DNA of 64,000 nt, from NCBI GenBank assembly GCA_017893485.1, contig CM030362.1:257924244-257988243 (forward strand), read 5' to 3'. Both the position numbers and the translations under genes were made by a program. Origin of the DNA: Hemerocallis citrina (taxonomy: Eukaryota; Streptophyta; Magnoliopsida; Asparagales; Asphodelaceae). The notes beneath the pieces are model-generated. The model made no database searches, was not told the origin of the DNA, and saw nothing but the letters and a program-made list of their open reading frames with translations. Below are positions 1 to 10,322 of this stretch, in pieces (within the stretch, counting starts at the first letter, position 1; each line of letters begins with the position of its first letter).

Positions 1-1080
1 AAAGAGAGAGAGAGAACAGACACAGAGAGAGAGAAACGAAGAAAGAGGAGAAGTCAGCAGGCTGACGTGGCACGCTCCCAGACGACCAGAGTGCACGGGA
101 CTCGAGACAGCACCTGCGTGCTGAGTTGGCGACGCGTTCCACGTGACGCGACAGAAGCTGACATGGCGACGCGGTCTGGCTCGGTGTTCAAGACAAAAAG
201 ATAGAGAACTTTGGCTGCGCGGGTTCGGTTTGCGATTTCTTTTACAAAAACAGTCTTTTTTGTATCTCTTTTCTTTCTCTAATTTTTATAATGCAATTCA
301 GGACAATATTTGTTAGTTGCAATTTTATTATGAACTAAATTTTATGTTTCTAGGGCTTTGATGTAGCCTAGTTTTGAGAACACAATTTTAATTCCGTATT
401 ATCTTTCTATTTTTTCATGGTTGTGTGTTTGATTTTTATTCTTAATGCGTACAATTGGTGGATAGACATTTGTATGATTTATTGGATCATGGAGAGACCG
501 AAAGGTAATTTGTGATTTAGAACTATAAAATTAAACACCATTAATTGAGCGAAATTAGAGATAATTTACCGCGATTGATGTGACCGAACTTAATGAGTCT
601 TTGATTAATTAAATTTGCATAGAGATATGACAAACTGTTAGTTGGAAATATTTTTTGTGTTGTTCGAGAGAAAGCATTAAATAATTTGGGGATTTCGGTC
701 TACAACTTGGAAAAATAATCTTTTTATTCATATGGAGTTATAAATTGTGTGGGATAAATAGGTGAAGTCAAAAGCCCTAGAATTAATTTTGCCATTAACA
801 AATTACAAAAATTTCACATCCCGCTACTCTTAATAAATTTAGTTAGTTTTTCTTCAGATTAATTTAATTTAGTCGCTTTCTTCATTAATTTCGATCTTCC
901 AAATAGTAGTTAATCTAGTAATATCGGTACTCAATAAAATAATTAGTCTCTGTGGGTTCGACACTCTTTTCACTAAAACTATACTACTTGTTACGATTTT
1001 GTACACTTGCAAATATTCAATTTTAATTTATGACTTAGACAAATTGTAAAAGAATGTGTTGTAAAAGAAAGAAAATGTAA
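1..1080. other. AT-rich LTR/leader-like debris, no gene
   Basis: No supportable coding region is present. The first 45 bases are GA-rich simple sequence and 60-200 is GC-richer. The rest is AT-rich. At about 948-1015 there is a phrase of the type CTCTGTGGGTTCGACAC followed about 30 bases later by TTTGTACACTTGC. Such phrases usually sit at the end of Athila/Tat-type gypsy LTRs just before the primer site (general knowledge), but no TGGCGCC primer site follows here. I infer a fragment of an older LTR element. Confidence 0.4.
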
Positions 1081-1245
1081 TTCAAGGTGTTTTATTTTCC
1101 GTTGTGCTTTGTAAACAATTGATGTAATAAAAAAGTTTTAAATTTTTCTGTATTTTGGTTGCTATGTTTATGATTACATTGAAGTTAATTCTGGAATTGT
1201 GCAACGTATTTCTGAGATATTATATTGAAAATTCGGGGTGCTATA
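1081..1245 (+). repeat. 5' LTR 3'-end remnant of A1
   Basis: Near 1125-1145 is the phrase GATGTAATAAAAAAGTTTTAAA, which resembles the sequence near the 3' end of the other family A LTRs (7836-7870, 26320-26342, 41880-41912). The segment ends AAAATTCGGGGTGCTATA, a mutated version of the family A terminus GGGGYGTTACA. No primer site follows; gag-tail codons begin within about 15 bases. The upstream limit of homology is uncertain. Confidence 0.55.
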
Positions 1246-4200
1246 AGAAGCCTTACTAGCAGGGACGAGTGTTTGCCCTGACTGAAGCTGGTGCGGATGA
1301 TGCTGACAATGTCATCACCGGTATGGGAGCAATTGAATAGAGTTTTCTGCTGTTATTTTCTTGTTTATGTATTAGAGGAAGTGTTATGTACTGAGAGTAT
1401 TCATTATGTAACAGGAGAAATTTTAATAAATGGAATAAAGGCAACTGTTTTGTTTGATACTAGATCATCCCATACTTTTGTGTCACCTACCTTTGCAAAA
1501 CGATTGGGAGTTGAGCCGAAGAATTTTTCTGGCAAGGTTCTAGCAGTAGCTACTCCTTGAAGAAACATTGACTACCAATTGGTACTATGCTGGTTGTGAC
1601 CTCGAGATCAGAGGAAGAGTCTTTGGAATTGTTCTCATAGAGTGGCAGTCTTGGGGGTCGATATAATCATCGGCAGAGACTGGATGTCGATCTACAATGC
1701 CAGTATCGAATGTAAGAGCAAGGCAGTTATGGTGAAGGCACCGGGAGGACCGGCAGTTACATTTCAAGGGAAGAGAAAGTGCAAGCAGTTGATGGAAACT
1801 ATGACTAAGAAGAAGATTCCTGACGAAGTTAAGCAGATCCTCGTAGTCCGGAACTTTCTGACAGTGTTCTTGGAAGATCTACCCGGGCTACCACCTCATC
1901 AGGATGTAGAGTTCAGCATTTCCATTCAGCCAGGGAGTGCACCGATATCCAAGGCACCGTACAGAATGGTGCTAGTGGAACATGATGAGGTCAAGAAGAA
2001 GATAGAAGAACTGTTGGGCAGGGTTTTATTAGATCGAGTGTGTCGTCTTGGGGAGCGCCAGTTCTATTGGTGAAGAAAAAGGATGGATCGATGAGGATGT
2101 GCATCGATTACAAGGAACAACAGTATTCTCCAGATCTTCAGTCGGGTTATCACCATGTTCGTGTGAAGGAAGAGGATGTGCACAAGACTGCATTTCGAAC
2201 TCGGCATGGGCACTATGAGTTCTTGGTTATGTCGTTTGGAGTAACAAATGCACCGGATATATTCATGGACATGATGAACAGGGTCCCGCGACCATTCATC
2301 GACTCCTTCGTTGTGGTGTTCATCGATGATATTTTGGTCTACTCCAAGTCAGAGGAAGAGCATGTTGGGCATTTAACAGAGGTACTGTAGAAGCTGCAAG
2401 AACAGAAGCTGTATGCCAAGTTGTCGAAGTGTGACTTCTAGAAGTCCGAAGTCGCGTTCCTGGGTCATATTCTTTCTAAGGAGGGAGTGGTCACTGATCT
2501 GCAAAAGATAGAGGCAGTGAAGGATTGGCCAAGGCCAACAACAGTGAAGAAGATCAAAAGATTCTTGGGTTTGACTGGTTATTACCGGAGGTTCATTTAG
2601 GGCTATGCTTAGATAGCCGTGCCACTCATTAGGCTTATAAGGAAGAATGTAAGTTTCACATGGACGGAGCAGTGTGAAGCATGCTTTTAGGAGTTGAAGG
2701 AGAGGTTGAGTACCACTCTAATACTGGCTTTACCGAGAGCAGGGATTGATTATGATGTGTACAGTGATGCTTCACACCGAGTACTGGGTTGTGTTTTGAT
2801 GCAAGAGGGTAGGGAAATAGCTTATGGGTCTAGAAAATTAAGACCGCATGAGAAAAATTACCCAACCCATGATCTGGAGTTGGCAGCGATTATTTTTTTC
2901 TTTGAAGCAATGGAGGCACTATGTGTACGGAGAGAAGGTCGATAAGTACACAGATCACAAGAGCCTGAAGTATATCTACCAGCAAAGGAATCTGAATTTA
3001 AGGCAAATGAGGTGGTTGAAAGTGCTATAGGATATCCGTCCTGAGATAATGTACTATCCGGGCAAAGCAAATGTGGTGGCAGATGCGCTCAGTCGGAAGA
3101 GCATCTTGTCCTGTTTGATCACGACTCAAAAGAAACTAGCTGAGGAGGTCGATCGAGCTAGAATTGAAGTTGTGTTGCAAGGAATGGGAGCATCTTTAGC
3201 ACAGTTGAGACTTTAGCCTACACTGAGAGAGAAGATTATCGACAGTCTGAAGTCTGATCCAGAGATTCAGAAGATGAAAGATCAGGTTGGCGTAGGCGAA
3301 TTGTCAGAGTTCCAAGTGAAGGACGAAGTGTTCTGGTTTGGAGAGAGATTGTGTGTACCTAATCAAGCAGAGTTGAAGGAAAGCATTCTACATGAGGCAC
3401 ACACCACTCTTTTATCAGTGCATATAGGGAGTACCAAGATGGTCAGTGATGAAGCGGGATGTAGCGGAGTTTGTTGCAAGGTGTGCTACTTGTCAACAAA
3501 TCAAGGTAGAGAATCGGATACCCGGAGGATTGTTGCTGTTGTTACCCATTCAGGAGTGGAAATGGGATAACATCAGCCTGGACTTCATCACGGGGCTACT
3601 CAGGAGTCCCAAAGGGAATGATGTGATTTGGGTGATTGTACATCGACTCACCAAATCTGCTCACTTTTGGCAATGAAGATCACTTGGTCTATAGAGAAGC
3701 TGGCAAAATTGTACATTGGGGAGATTGTAAGACTACATGGAGACCCCGCATCAATTGTATCAGATCGAGATGTGTGGTTCACATCGTATTTTTGGAGAAG
3801 TCTTCAGGCAGCCTTGGGGGCCAGGGTTGACTTCAGTACTACCTTTCATTCTCAAACTGATGGGTAGACTGAGAGAGTCAATTAGGTGTTGGAAGATATA
3901 TTAAGGTGTTGTGTGATGGACTTCGGTGGAAGCTGGGAGAAACACTTAGCTCTGGTGGAATTTTCTTACAACAACAGCTTTCAGAATAGCATCGGTATGG
4001 CACCATATGAAGCTTTTTATGGGAGGAAGTGTAGAACACCGGTGTACTGGAATGAAGTGGGGAAAAGGAAAATGTATGGGCCGAAAATAGTGCAACAAAC
4101 TTCAGCGAAGATTGAGCTGATCAGGAAGAGGCTGGTTGACGCACAGAGCAGACAGAAGAGTTACGCCGACAATCGGATAAGGGATCTAGAGTTTGAAGAG

Positions 4201-4616
4201 GGTGACTATGTTTTCCTGAAAGTATCTCCAACTAAGGGTGTGATTCGGTTTGGGAAAGGAGGAAAGTTAGCCCCAAGATACATAGAGCCATACAAGATAT
4301 TGAAGAGAATTGGGAAGAAGCTTATCGGTTGGAATTTCCAGAAGAGCTAGCCCAAATGCACAATGTCTTTCACGTGTCTATGTTACGAGGTAACATACCG
4401 GACTCGAGTCATCACTTACCAGAATTGCCAGAGGGTCTGCAGTTAGATTTGAGCTACAAAAAGCGTTCGGTGGAGATTGTAGACCGGCGGGAAAAAGTTG
4501 TGAGAAATAAAACTATACCTGTGGTCAAGGTTATGTGGAGGAATCAACTGGTTGAGGAAGCCACCAGGAAATCTGAAGAGAGGATGTTGAGGGACCATCC
4601 CAAGCTTTTTGCATAA
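1246..4616 (+). pseudogene. A1 gag-tail/pol polyprotein remnant
   Basis: The reading starts with a gag tail (1258-1320, ending NVITG). An intron-like segment follows at 1321-1414. The protease (from 1415) has the motif VLFDTRSSHTF, so the active-site DTG is mutated to DTR. Reverse transcriptase lies at about 1880-2390 and keeps FIDDILVYS, but lacks about 87 bp between the YKE motif (about 2111) and [13 protein letters not shown]. RNase H (2740-3090) has the YSDAS and DHKSLKY motifs. Integrase (3380-4000) shows the zinc-finger cysteines (CATCQQ) and SDRD. The C-terminus (4180-4616) carries FHVSMLR and the chromodomain-like KVMWRNQLVEEATRK. At least ten in-frame stops and several frameshifts are visible, several of them TGG or CAG codons changed to TAG/TGA. 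It parallels A2 closely through integrase. Confidence 0.85.
1321..1414 (+). other. Intron-like GT-AG segment before protease (A1)
   Basis: The segment starts GTATGGGAGC and ends ATGTAACAG. It splits a glycine codon after its first base (phase 1). The upstream gag frame reads ...NVIT-G and the downstream frame reads E-I-L-I-N-G then the protease. It is 94 nt long, so removing it is needed to bring gag and protease into one frame. Read through, it gives a TAG eight codons in, at 1338. The same position is interrupted in A2 (43925-44014) and B2 (58112-58254). No RNA evidence is available here. Confidence 0.6.
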
Positions 4617-6000
4617 ACTTGTAGTTTCATTTCTTTTGTTCTTCTCACTCTTTAAGCGTAGTTCCGAGGACGGAACTATTCTAAGTACGGAGTGTTGTAA
4701 CATTCCAGAAAAATAAATTAATATTTTTTTTGCACTTGCATTGCACGTAAAATTTTATACACTTTTGTCCCCAAAATTTTCTAAGAGTTATGCACAATTT
4801 TCCTTCTCGTTTTATTTGTCACATTGTGTTATTTATTTTTAATTAAATTCATAGGCCTAAAATCTCTTGTAAAGCCTACAAAAATTTAATTAAAAAGAGA
4901 AGCCCATGATTAATTAATTTTTAAATGAACACTTTTTAATCCTACACATTTGTCATGTAATGAACACCTACAACTAAATAAATAACAATTAATTAATGGA
5001 ATAAGAAGTGCGTGCATATTGGGTGAACGTGCACGTGGTGTGCACAAGAAGCTTTGGCCGGCCATTCAAAGAGAACTGGAGAGTGTGGAGAAGGTGTGTG
5101 TGTGAGAGTGGGTAGTTATTTGAGTAGTGGAAGTCTTCTCATCCACACAATACTACTATAAATACCCCTCCTATTGTATGAACAATGCACTGAATCAAAA
5201 GAAAATCAAAAAGGAGAAGAAAGAAATAGTGAGGAGTTCGGTTTTTGTGCAAGGGAGAGCTTTTCGGTTTTGCTTGCTAAGGAGGAGAAGAGGCTAGTTT
5301 GTATTGGAGCAATTTTTCTAGGAGTCCTAATTTCATTTGCATCTAAAAGGTGGGTGTCTCTTTTGCTTTCTAAATTAAAATAGAATGCATGTGTAGGTAA
5401 TTTGATGCTTTAAATTGATACTTCGTATGAGTTTTTAGTTAATTTTTGTGATGCATGTGGAGTTGTTATTTAGAATGTTTGGTAGAAATGAAACATGTGA
5501 ATTGTTGCATGCTAAATGAATGTTTCATCACGATATAATTAGATTGTTGAATTAAAATTCTATTTTAATAGTATGTTGAAGTGGTTATGCAAAAATAGTA
5601 TGCCATGGTTGGATTATAGGAATTGCGGATTTATATATATATATATAAAAAGTTGTTAATTAGGCACAAGAAATTGTGTAATTGTTAGAGGAGAATTATA
5701 AAATCAATGGGGATGAGAATTGCTAAAAGAAAGTATATACAGTCATGATAGTAGTTAAACTCTTCTAATTGCAATATATGAATGCTAGATTTCAAAAAAT
5801 ATATATTTGAGTTAATTCGTGAACAACTTTATGCTAATGTGGGTAAAATCAGTAAAGAAGTATTTTTGGAGGTTTAGGAATATAATTTGGTAATATTTAT
5901 TTGGAGAAAAGATTAGAAATAAAAAATAATTGAAAGAGTAAAATACGATAATAAACAGAAAGTGGAGTTAAATGAATTTAAACTCATATACTATCAGGTA

Positions 6001-6125
6001 ATGGCTTTGGCCTTGGTGGCTAGCGCAGGCGTCAACACAGCACGTGCTGCCACGTGGTGTTTTGGGGGTTTCTATGGTCGCGGGTTCGAGCCTGGGTTGG
6101 CTCTGTTCTTTTTGAATTTTTTTTT
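6001..6125 (+). repeat. tRNA-like module 1 in the A1 LTR
   Basis: An A-box-like stretch (about 6008-6026, TTGGCCTTGGTGGCTAGCG) is followed about 60 bp later by a B-box-like GGGTTCGAGCCTG (6082-6094) and then by a T-run (6115-6125). This is the layout of a Pol III internal promoter with terminator, as in tRNAs and tRNA-derived SINEs. A full cloverleaf was not established. Confidence 0.5.
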
Positions 6126-6187
6126 AAAATTCAAATCAATGGCGAAAATGGGTATTTAAATAACTCATTTAACTTTCATACAAAAAT

Positions 6188-6283
6188 GTGAGTTAGCTCA
6201 CTGGTTTGAGTGGGGGGCTTGGTTACTGTTGGCTCTGGTTCGAGTCCGAAGACACACTTTTGGGTTTTAATTTTATTTTTTTT
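6188..6283 (+). repeat. tRNA-like module 2 in the A1 LTR
   Basis: The A box at 6192-6212 (TTAGCTCACTGGTTTGAGTGG) is close to a true tRNA D-arm. The B box GGTTCGAGTCC lies at 6237-6247, and T-runs follow at 6265-6283. Spacing between the boxes is about 25-45 bp, in the tRNA range. A direct tRNA identity was not assigned. It lies 80 bp after module 1, and similar pairs occur at the matching place in the A2 LTR. Confidence 0.55.
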
Positions 6284-7074
6284 ATATATGATTTCAAGTT
6301 TTTAAAATGGGGAAAACATCATAGAAAATTTATATAATATTATTATAACATTTGGGAGTTACTTCATATTGTTCTAAAGATATTTTGAGAATTTAAATGT
6401 CATATTTCATATTTTAGTTGAGTTTGAGTTCATGTTTAAAATAAAGAAGATTTATATGGTTAAAGATTTTAAGAGTTTGATTATAATAAAATTAAAGCTA
6501 TTAGTTCGGAATAAAATTTTTCTAGTGATTTATTTTTAATGAAGATTTGTATTAAAGGAATGGAGGAATCAAAGAAATGAGTTTTGTATTAATATGCCTG
6601 AAGTATAGATAAATATGGGAAAGGTTGTATTGATCAGAGAACTTTGAAAGTGATTAGTTTTGGTTGGCTAACTAAGAAGTTGTTATCAAGTGATGTGATG
6701 AGAAATTGAATACTTCAAGATCAGTAATGATAAAGAAAGTGATAAAAAAAAGAAAAAGAAATGATGATTAATGAATGAGACATTTATGTTGAGGTTGGAT
6801 ATAACCTATTTGATCTCTTGAGAGATGGTTGTTGGAATCTAGAGGCTAGGCGAGACCCTAGTAACCGGCATTTTGTGAATAATGGAAATTTGAGGAGTAA
6901 CCAGTGTGGGTTAACTCTCCAATTGAGAAGTTGACTGTGTGGGCCAACTTTCTCTAGTGTTGATATATGTCCGGTAGAGGAAGCTAGCTCTAGGTTGTGA
7001 TGATTTTAAAATTAAAACTTAAGGACAGACACTAAGGGGAGATGTGATGAAGTATAGGCAAACATGAGTTTGAG

Positions 7075-7400
7075 GGCTTTGATAGCGCGGTGGGAGGTTA
7101 TCTCCAGAATTATCAGGGTTTCGGCTGGCGGTGGGAGATATTCCTTCAGAATTACCGGGATCGAGGCGACGCTCATGGGGTATTTGTGTGATGAGATACC
7201 GATGACAGCGTGGTGTGGGTTTCGTCTCCAGAATCATCGAGGTGTGAGGCATGATGGCCGAAAATCACTCGTGGTGGGAGGAAGACTCTCAAGAATTATC
7301 GGGGTCATTGCTCACGGTGTGGGTATTTGCCTCCAGAATTATCGGGGTTACGATTTACGGTGGGAAAGCGATACTCAAGAATTATCGGGGTGGTACTAGA
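7075..7400 (+). repeat. Degenerate tandem repeat in the A1 LTR
   Basis: About six imperfect units of roughly 50 bp share the phrases GGTGGG or GGTGTGGG and CCAGAATTATCGGGGT (variants at about 7097, 7133, 7225, 7290, 7335 and 7378). The A2 LTR holds a similar array at 41070-41400. The solo LTR instead repeats GGCGGTGGACTCCAAG at 25542-25800. The array precedes the conserved block near 7490. Confidence 0.7.
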
Positions 7401-8071
7401 TACTCACAAGATATCTAAACCTTACATTAGTCACCGTAGTAATAATTCATAGGGAGGGATTTAACCCTATAATGTGGAGACGTAGGTGCTTGCCCTCGGG
7501 CCTATGTAGAATGGGATGCATAGAATCCGAACAAGTATGCATTAGTGCATCGTGGTGTAAATCTACATTAGGCATTTAGGTCATATCATACATTGACATG
7601 TTTAAGATAGGCACTTTTTACACTTTATTGTCCATTCAAGTATGTGATTGCTAAAATAAGAGAATCGTTGTTTTATTGCATTGCGTCGGTTGTATACAAC
7701 TGACGTGCCCACAGTTTTCTACTTGCAGGACTGGACTTGGCATGGACCTAAAGTCACTAAGATGAGTTATTACATGATTGAAGCATTTTTATTATTGTAT
7801 ATCATATTGTATTCATTTAAATTCCGCTATGTTGATGTAAAAGACAACGTTGTATAATAAAAAGTTTTAAAATCCTTGTAAAATTGAACGAATTTGAAGC
7901 AAAAGATCCTATTGTGCTACGAATTACTTGAAAATGAAATTCAGGGCGTTACAGAAAGAAATGCCACATGGAGTCTTCGTTTGTGCTTTTGAGTTTTCCT
8001 GTAAAGTTATGCTATAATTAGTTATGATTTTTTTTTATTTACTTTGTTTTGTTTTTCTTCTTTTTGGAGTT

Positions 8072-9392
8072 TTTTTTGTAACACGGATAGAGCTTTACGG
8101 CTACAGCCAAAAATTAATTGCAATGAAAAAGAGTATCATACAATGACCAGTTTTACAAGGTGTAAAACTAAGGAACAACAAAAAGCAGCAGCTATACAAC
8201 AGAGAATAAATGCAAGCACAATAAGAACACAGCTGAAACAACCAGCCAAGCGACAAACCGAACGATGAGAACACCCTCCGATCACAACCGACCTGAAGTA
8301 GGAAGGCAGCCGCAGGAGGCCCAACTCCATCACCGAGAGGCACACACCAAAAAACGGAGGTGAACCCAACAACAAAATCGCAACCGAAGTCAACATCACC
8401 CACAAGAAGACAAGCGACGTTCACTGTAAACAAACACAAAATAACGAAACCAACAAGCAACAAAATAGCCAGAGCGGCAAAGGGCCTAACCCCGAACTCA
8501 GAAAACGAAAAGAAATAACCAGAGTAGAAATAAAACATCTGCAGCCACCTCACTGCATCGCAGTCACAAAACAGACCGCTAAATAGAGGACAGCTGATAA
8601 GCTCAGGACCACAAGTAACGAACGACAGGGAGAAATAACCACACCGGTCACAACAATAAAAAAACCAAAACAAGGCCGAAATCCTGTAACATAAAGGTAT
8701 AAACTAAGATAAAAGAGGAGCAGTAAACACACAACCCAAGCAGTGGACAACTACCAAAAGTACAGAAAAGAGACAAACGAAAAAGATGAGCAGTAGACAA
8801 ACAAAGCCCAAGTGCAAAAAATATCGACACAAAAACAGAGAGCCATCAGAGCAGGCCTTCCCATGCCCAGGCTTCAAGCAGCAAGCCTGAAAGCCACCCA
8901 AAAATGGCCAAAATAACGAAACTGAACATCGAGACTAAAGCCGAACGCCTCACCCCTGCAAGATAAGCAAAAGGCGATGAAATTAGGGAATATCAATATT
9001 CAAAAGAGTAGTAGTAGTGAAGACAGAACGTAAATAATTAGTAGCCTCGTCAAGCCTATCAAGGCTTAACCGGTGGACTTTGTGAAGGGGAAGAGCGAAA
9101 GGCTAATGCCTAGATAAAAAAATAAACTCATCAACAATAGTATCAATAGGCTTAACAGAATTATTAAAAATATGATTATTCCTTTCTTTCCAAATAACCC
9201 AAATAATTGCCATAGTAAAGTGAACCCAGGACTTGCGAAACTTTTTACACACTAACTGACAGTTCCAGATAGCTAGGAAGGAGGTGGGAAGAGAGGGAAT
9301 CTGCCATGCCATGAGGCAATCCGCCATAAAGGTCTGGTAAAATTGCATTGTAAAAACAGATGGTCAATGTCTTCGTGACTATGAAAACACAA
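8072..9392 (-). mobile_element. L1 LINE-1a, 3' part (end of ORF2 and 3' UTR)
   Basis: On the minus strand, 9392-9103 encodes the end of an L1 ORF2: the second half of the zf-RVT domain (CFHSHEDIDHLFLQC at about 9400-9340) and a conserved WKERNNHIF stretch, ending with a stop at 9103-9105. A frameshift lies near 9280-9300. About 1 kb of pyrimidine-rich 3' UTR follows; open reading frames there are not convincing. It ends with GTGTTAC plus a short A-tail (T-run at 8072-8077), next to the target duplication. The first half of the zf-RVT domain is across B1 at 31141-31330. Confidence 0.8.
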
Positions 9393-10210
9393 TGTCACGC
9401 CCTGCTTTCCAAAAAAGAATACGGAATATGGATACGTGACTAAGCTCAATGAATGATTTACATCATCCATAAGCTATTAGGAATTTTTACAACATTTCAC
9501 AAGAATAATCAGAGTTGGAAGCAAAAGAATCAACCAAGCATGCATATATGAGTCAAAACCAACAAGAATACTTGAAACCAAAATATATTAATTTCAAATA
9601 ATCCAGATCTGAATAAGTCAATATCATGGGTCACACTGCCCAAATACAAATAAATCCAAGTAATCAAGTACAATTGTTCAAGATAAGCAATAAGAAATAA
9701 TAATAGCAAAATCCAGCAGCTAGTATCTCATCTAGCCTATTCCATCTGGTAGCTGATCTCCAAAATCTGCAATTTAACAATTGCAGGGATAGGAAAAAGA
9801 AAACAAACTCCCGTCAATGTAAGTTACGGGCCGCTTGTAGTGCAGGATACAGGTACATGGGAAAAGCTAACTAATAACATGGAATATGAATGATACAAAA
9901 TAGAATACTAGCATGGTAAGATGAACAAGTAGAAGTGACATATATCAAGTGTCAAGTGAACGAGTATCATGTAAACAAGTAACAAGTATCAAGAATCAAG
10001 TATCACGAAATTAAGTAACGAGTAACAAGTGTCAAGTATTAAGTACAAGTATCAAGTAGCAAGTGTCAAGCGGTCATGTTCAAGTCTTATATTATTACTA
10101 TCTAGGTAACACTTCATGCATCCATACTTTTACTATATGGTTGCTACAGTCAACACAGTTTCGTTATAGATTTCATAGTGGATTCTATAGGGCCGTGTAC
10201 TCAGGGACAA

Positions 10211-10322
10211 GTAATCCAAATCAGATACCAAATTCCAAATTAACCAAATTATATACCAAATTTCAAATTAACCAAATCACATACCAAATTCCAAATAATC
10301 CAAATCATATACCAAATTCCAA
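10211..10322 (-). repeat. 28-bp minisatellite, four units
   Basis: Four adjacent units of about 28 bp share the core ATACCAAATTCCAA with spacers AATCCAAATC or ATTAACCAAATT. The matching place in the other LTR (about 14991-15078) has three units, so copy number has changed since insertion. Confidence 0.75.

Larger units (their letters stand above)
1081..7953 (+). mobile_element. Ty3/gypsy element A1 (family A, Tekay/Del-like), degenerate
   Basis: This is a decayed LTR retrotransposon: an LTR-end remnant (1081-1245), a coding region (1246-4616) and a full 3' LTR (4696-7953). Domain order is gag tail, protease, reverse transcriptase, RNase H, integrase, then a chromodomain-like tail (around 4500-4610, motif KVMWRNQ). 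That order and tail place it among Tekay/Del-type chromoviruses. The LTR remnant runs straight into the last codons of gag, so the primer site, leader and nearly all of gag are missing. The 3' LTR begins TGTAACATTCC and ends GGGCGTTACA. The 5-bp right flank is GAAAG; the matching left flank is not visible. Many stops and frameshifts make it non-functional. Confidence 0.85.
4696..7953 (+). repeat. 3' LTR of A1 (family A)
   Basis: This 3,258-bp LTR starts TGTAACATTCC and ends AGGGCGTTACA, giving imperfect inverted termini. A TATA-like box lies at about 5156-5164 (CTATAAATAC), so U3 is only about 460 bp and R-U5 is very long. Downstream it contains two tRNA-like modules (6001-6125 and 6188-6283), a degenerate tandem repeat (about 7075-7400), and a block at about 7490-7560 (TTGCCCTCGGGCCTATGTAG) that recurs in the other family A LTRs near 25890, 41490 and, on the minus strand, 62700. 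The coding remnant ends 79 bp upstream. Confidence 0.85.

Noticed and set aside
8055..8071. Poly-pyrimidine stretch considered as part of the L1 tail
   Set aside because: The identical 17 bases at 34650-34666 show it to be the target duplication, outside the L1.
8101..8673. 190-residue open frame on the minus strand
   Set aside because: It lies downstream of the L1 ORF2 stop in the pyrimidine-rich 3' UTR, is Phe/Leu/Cys-rich low complexity, and matches no domain.
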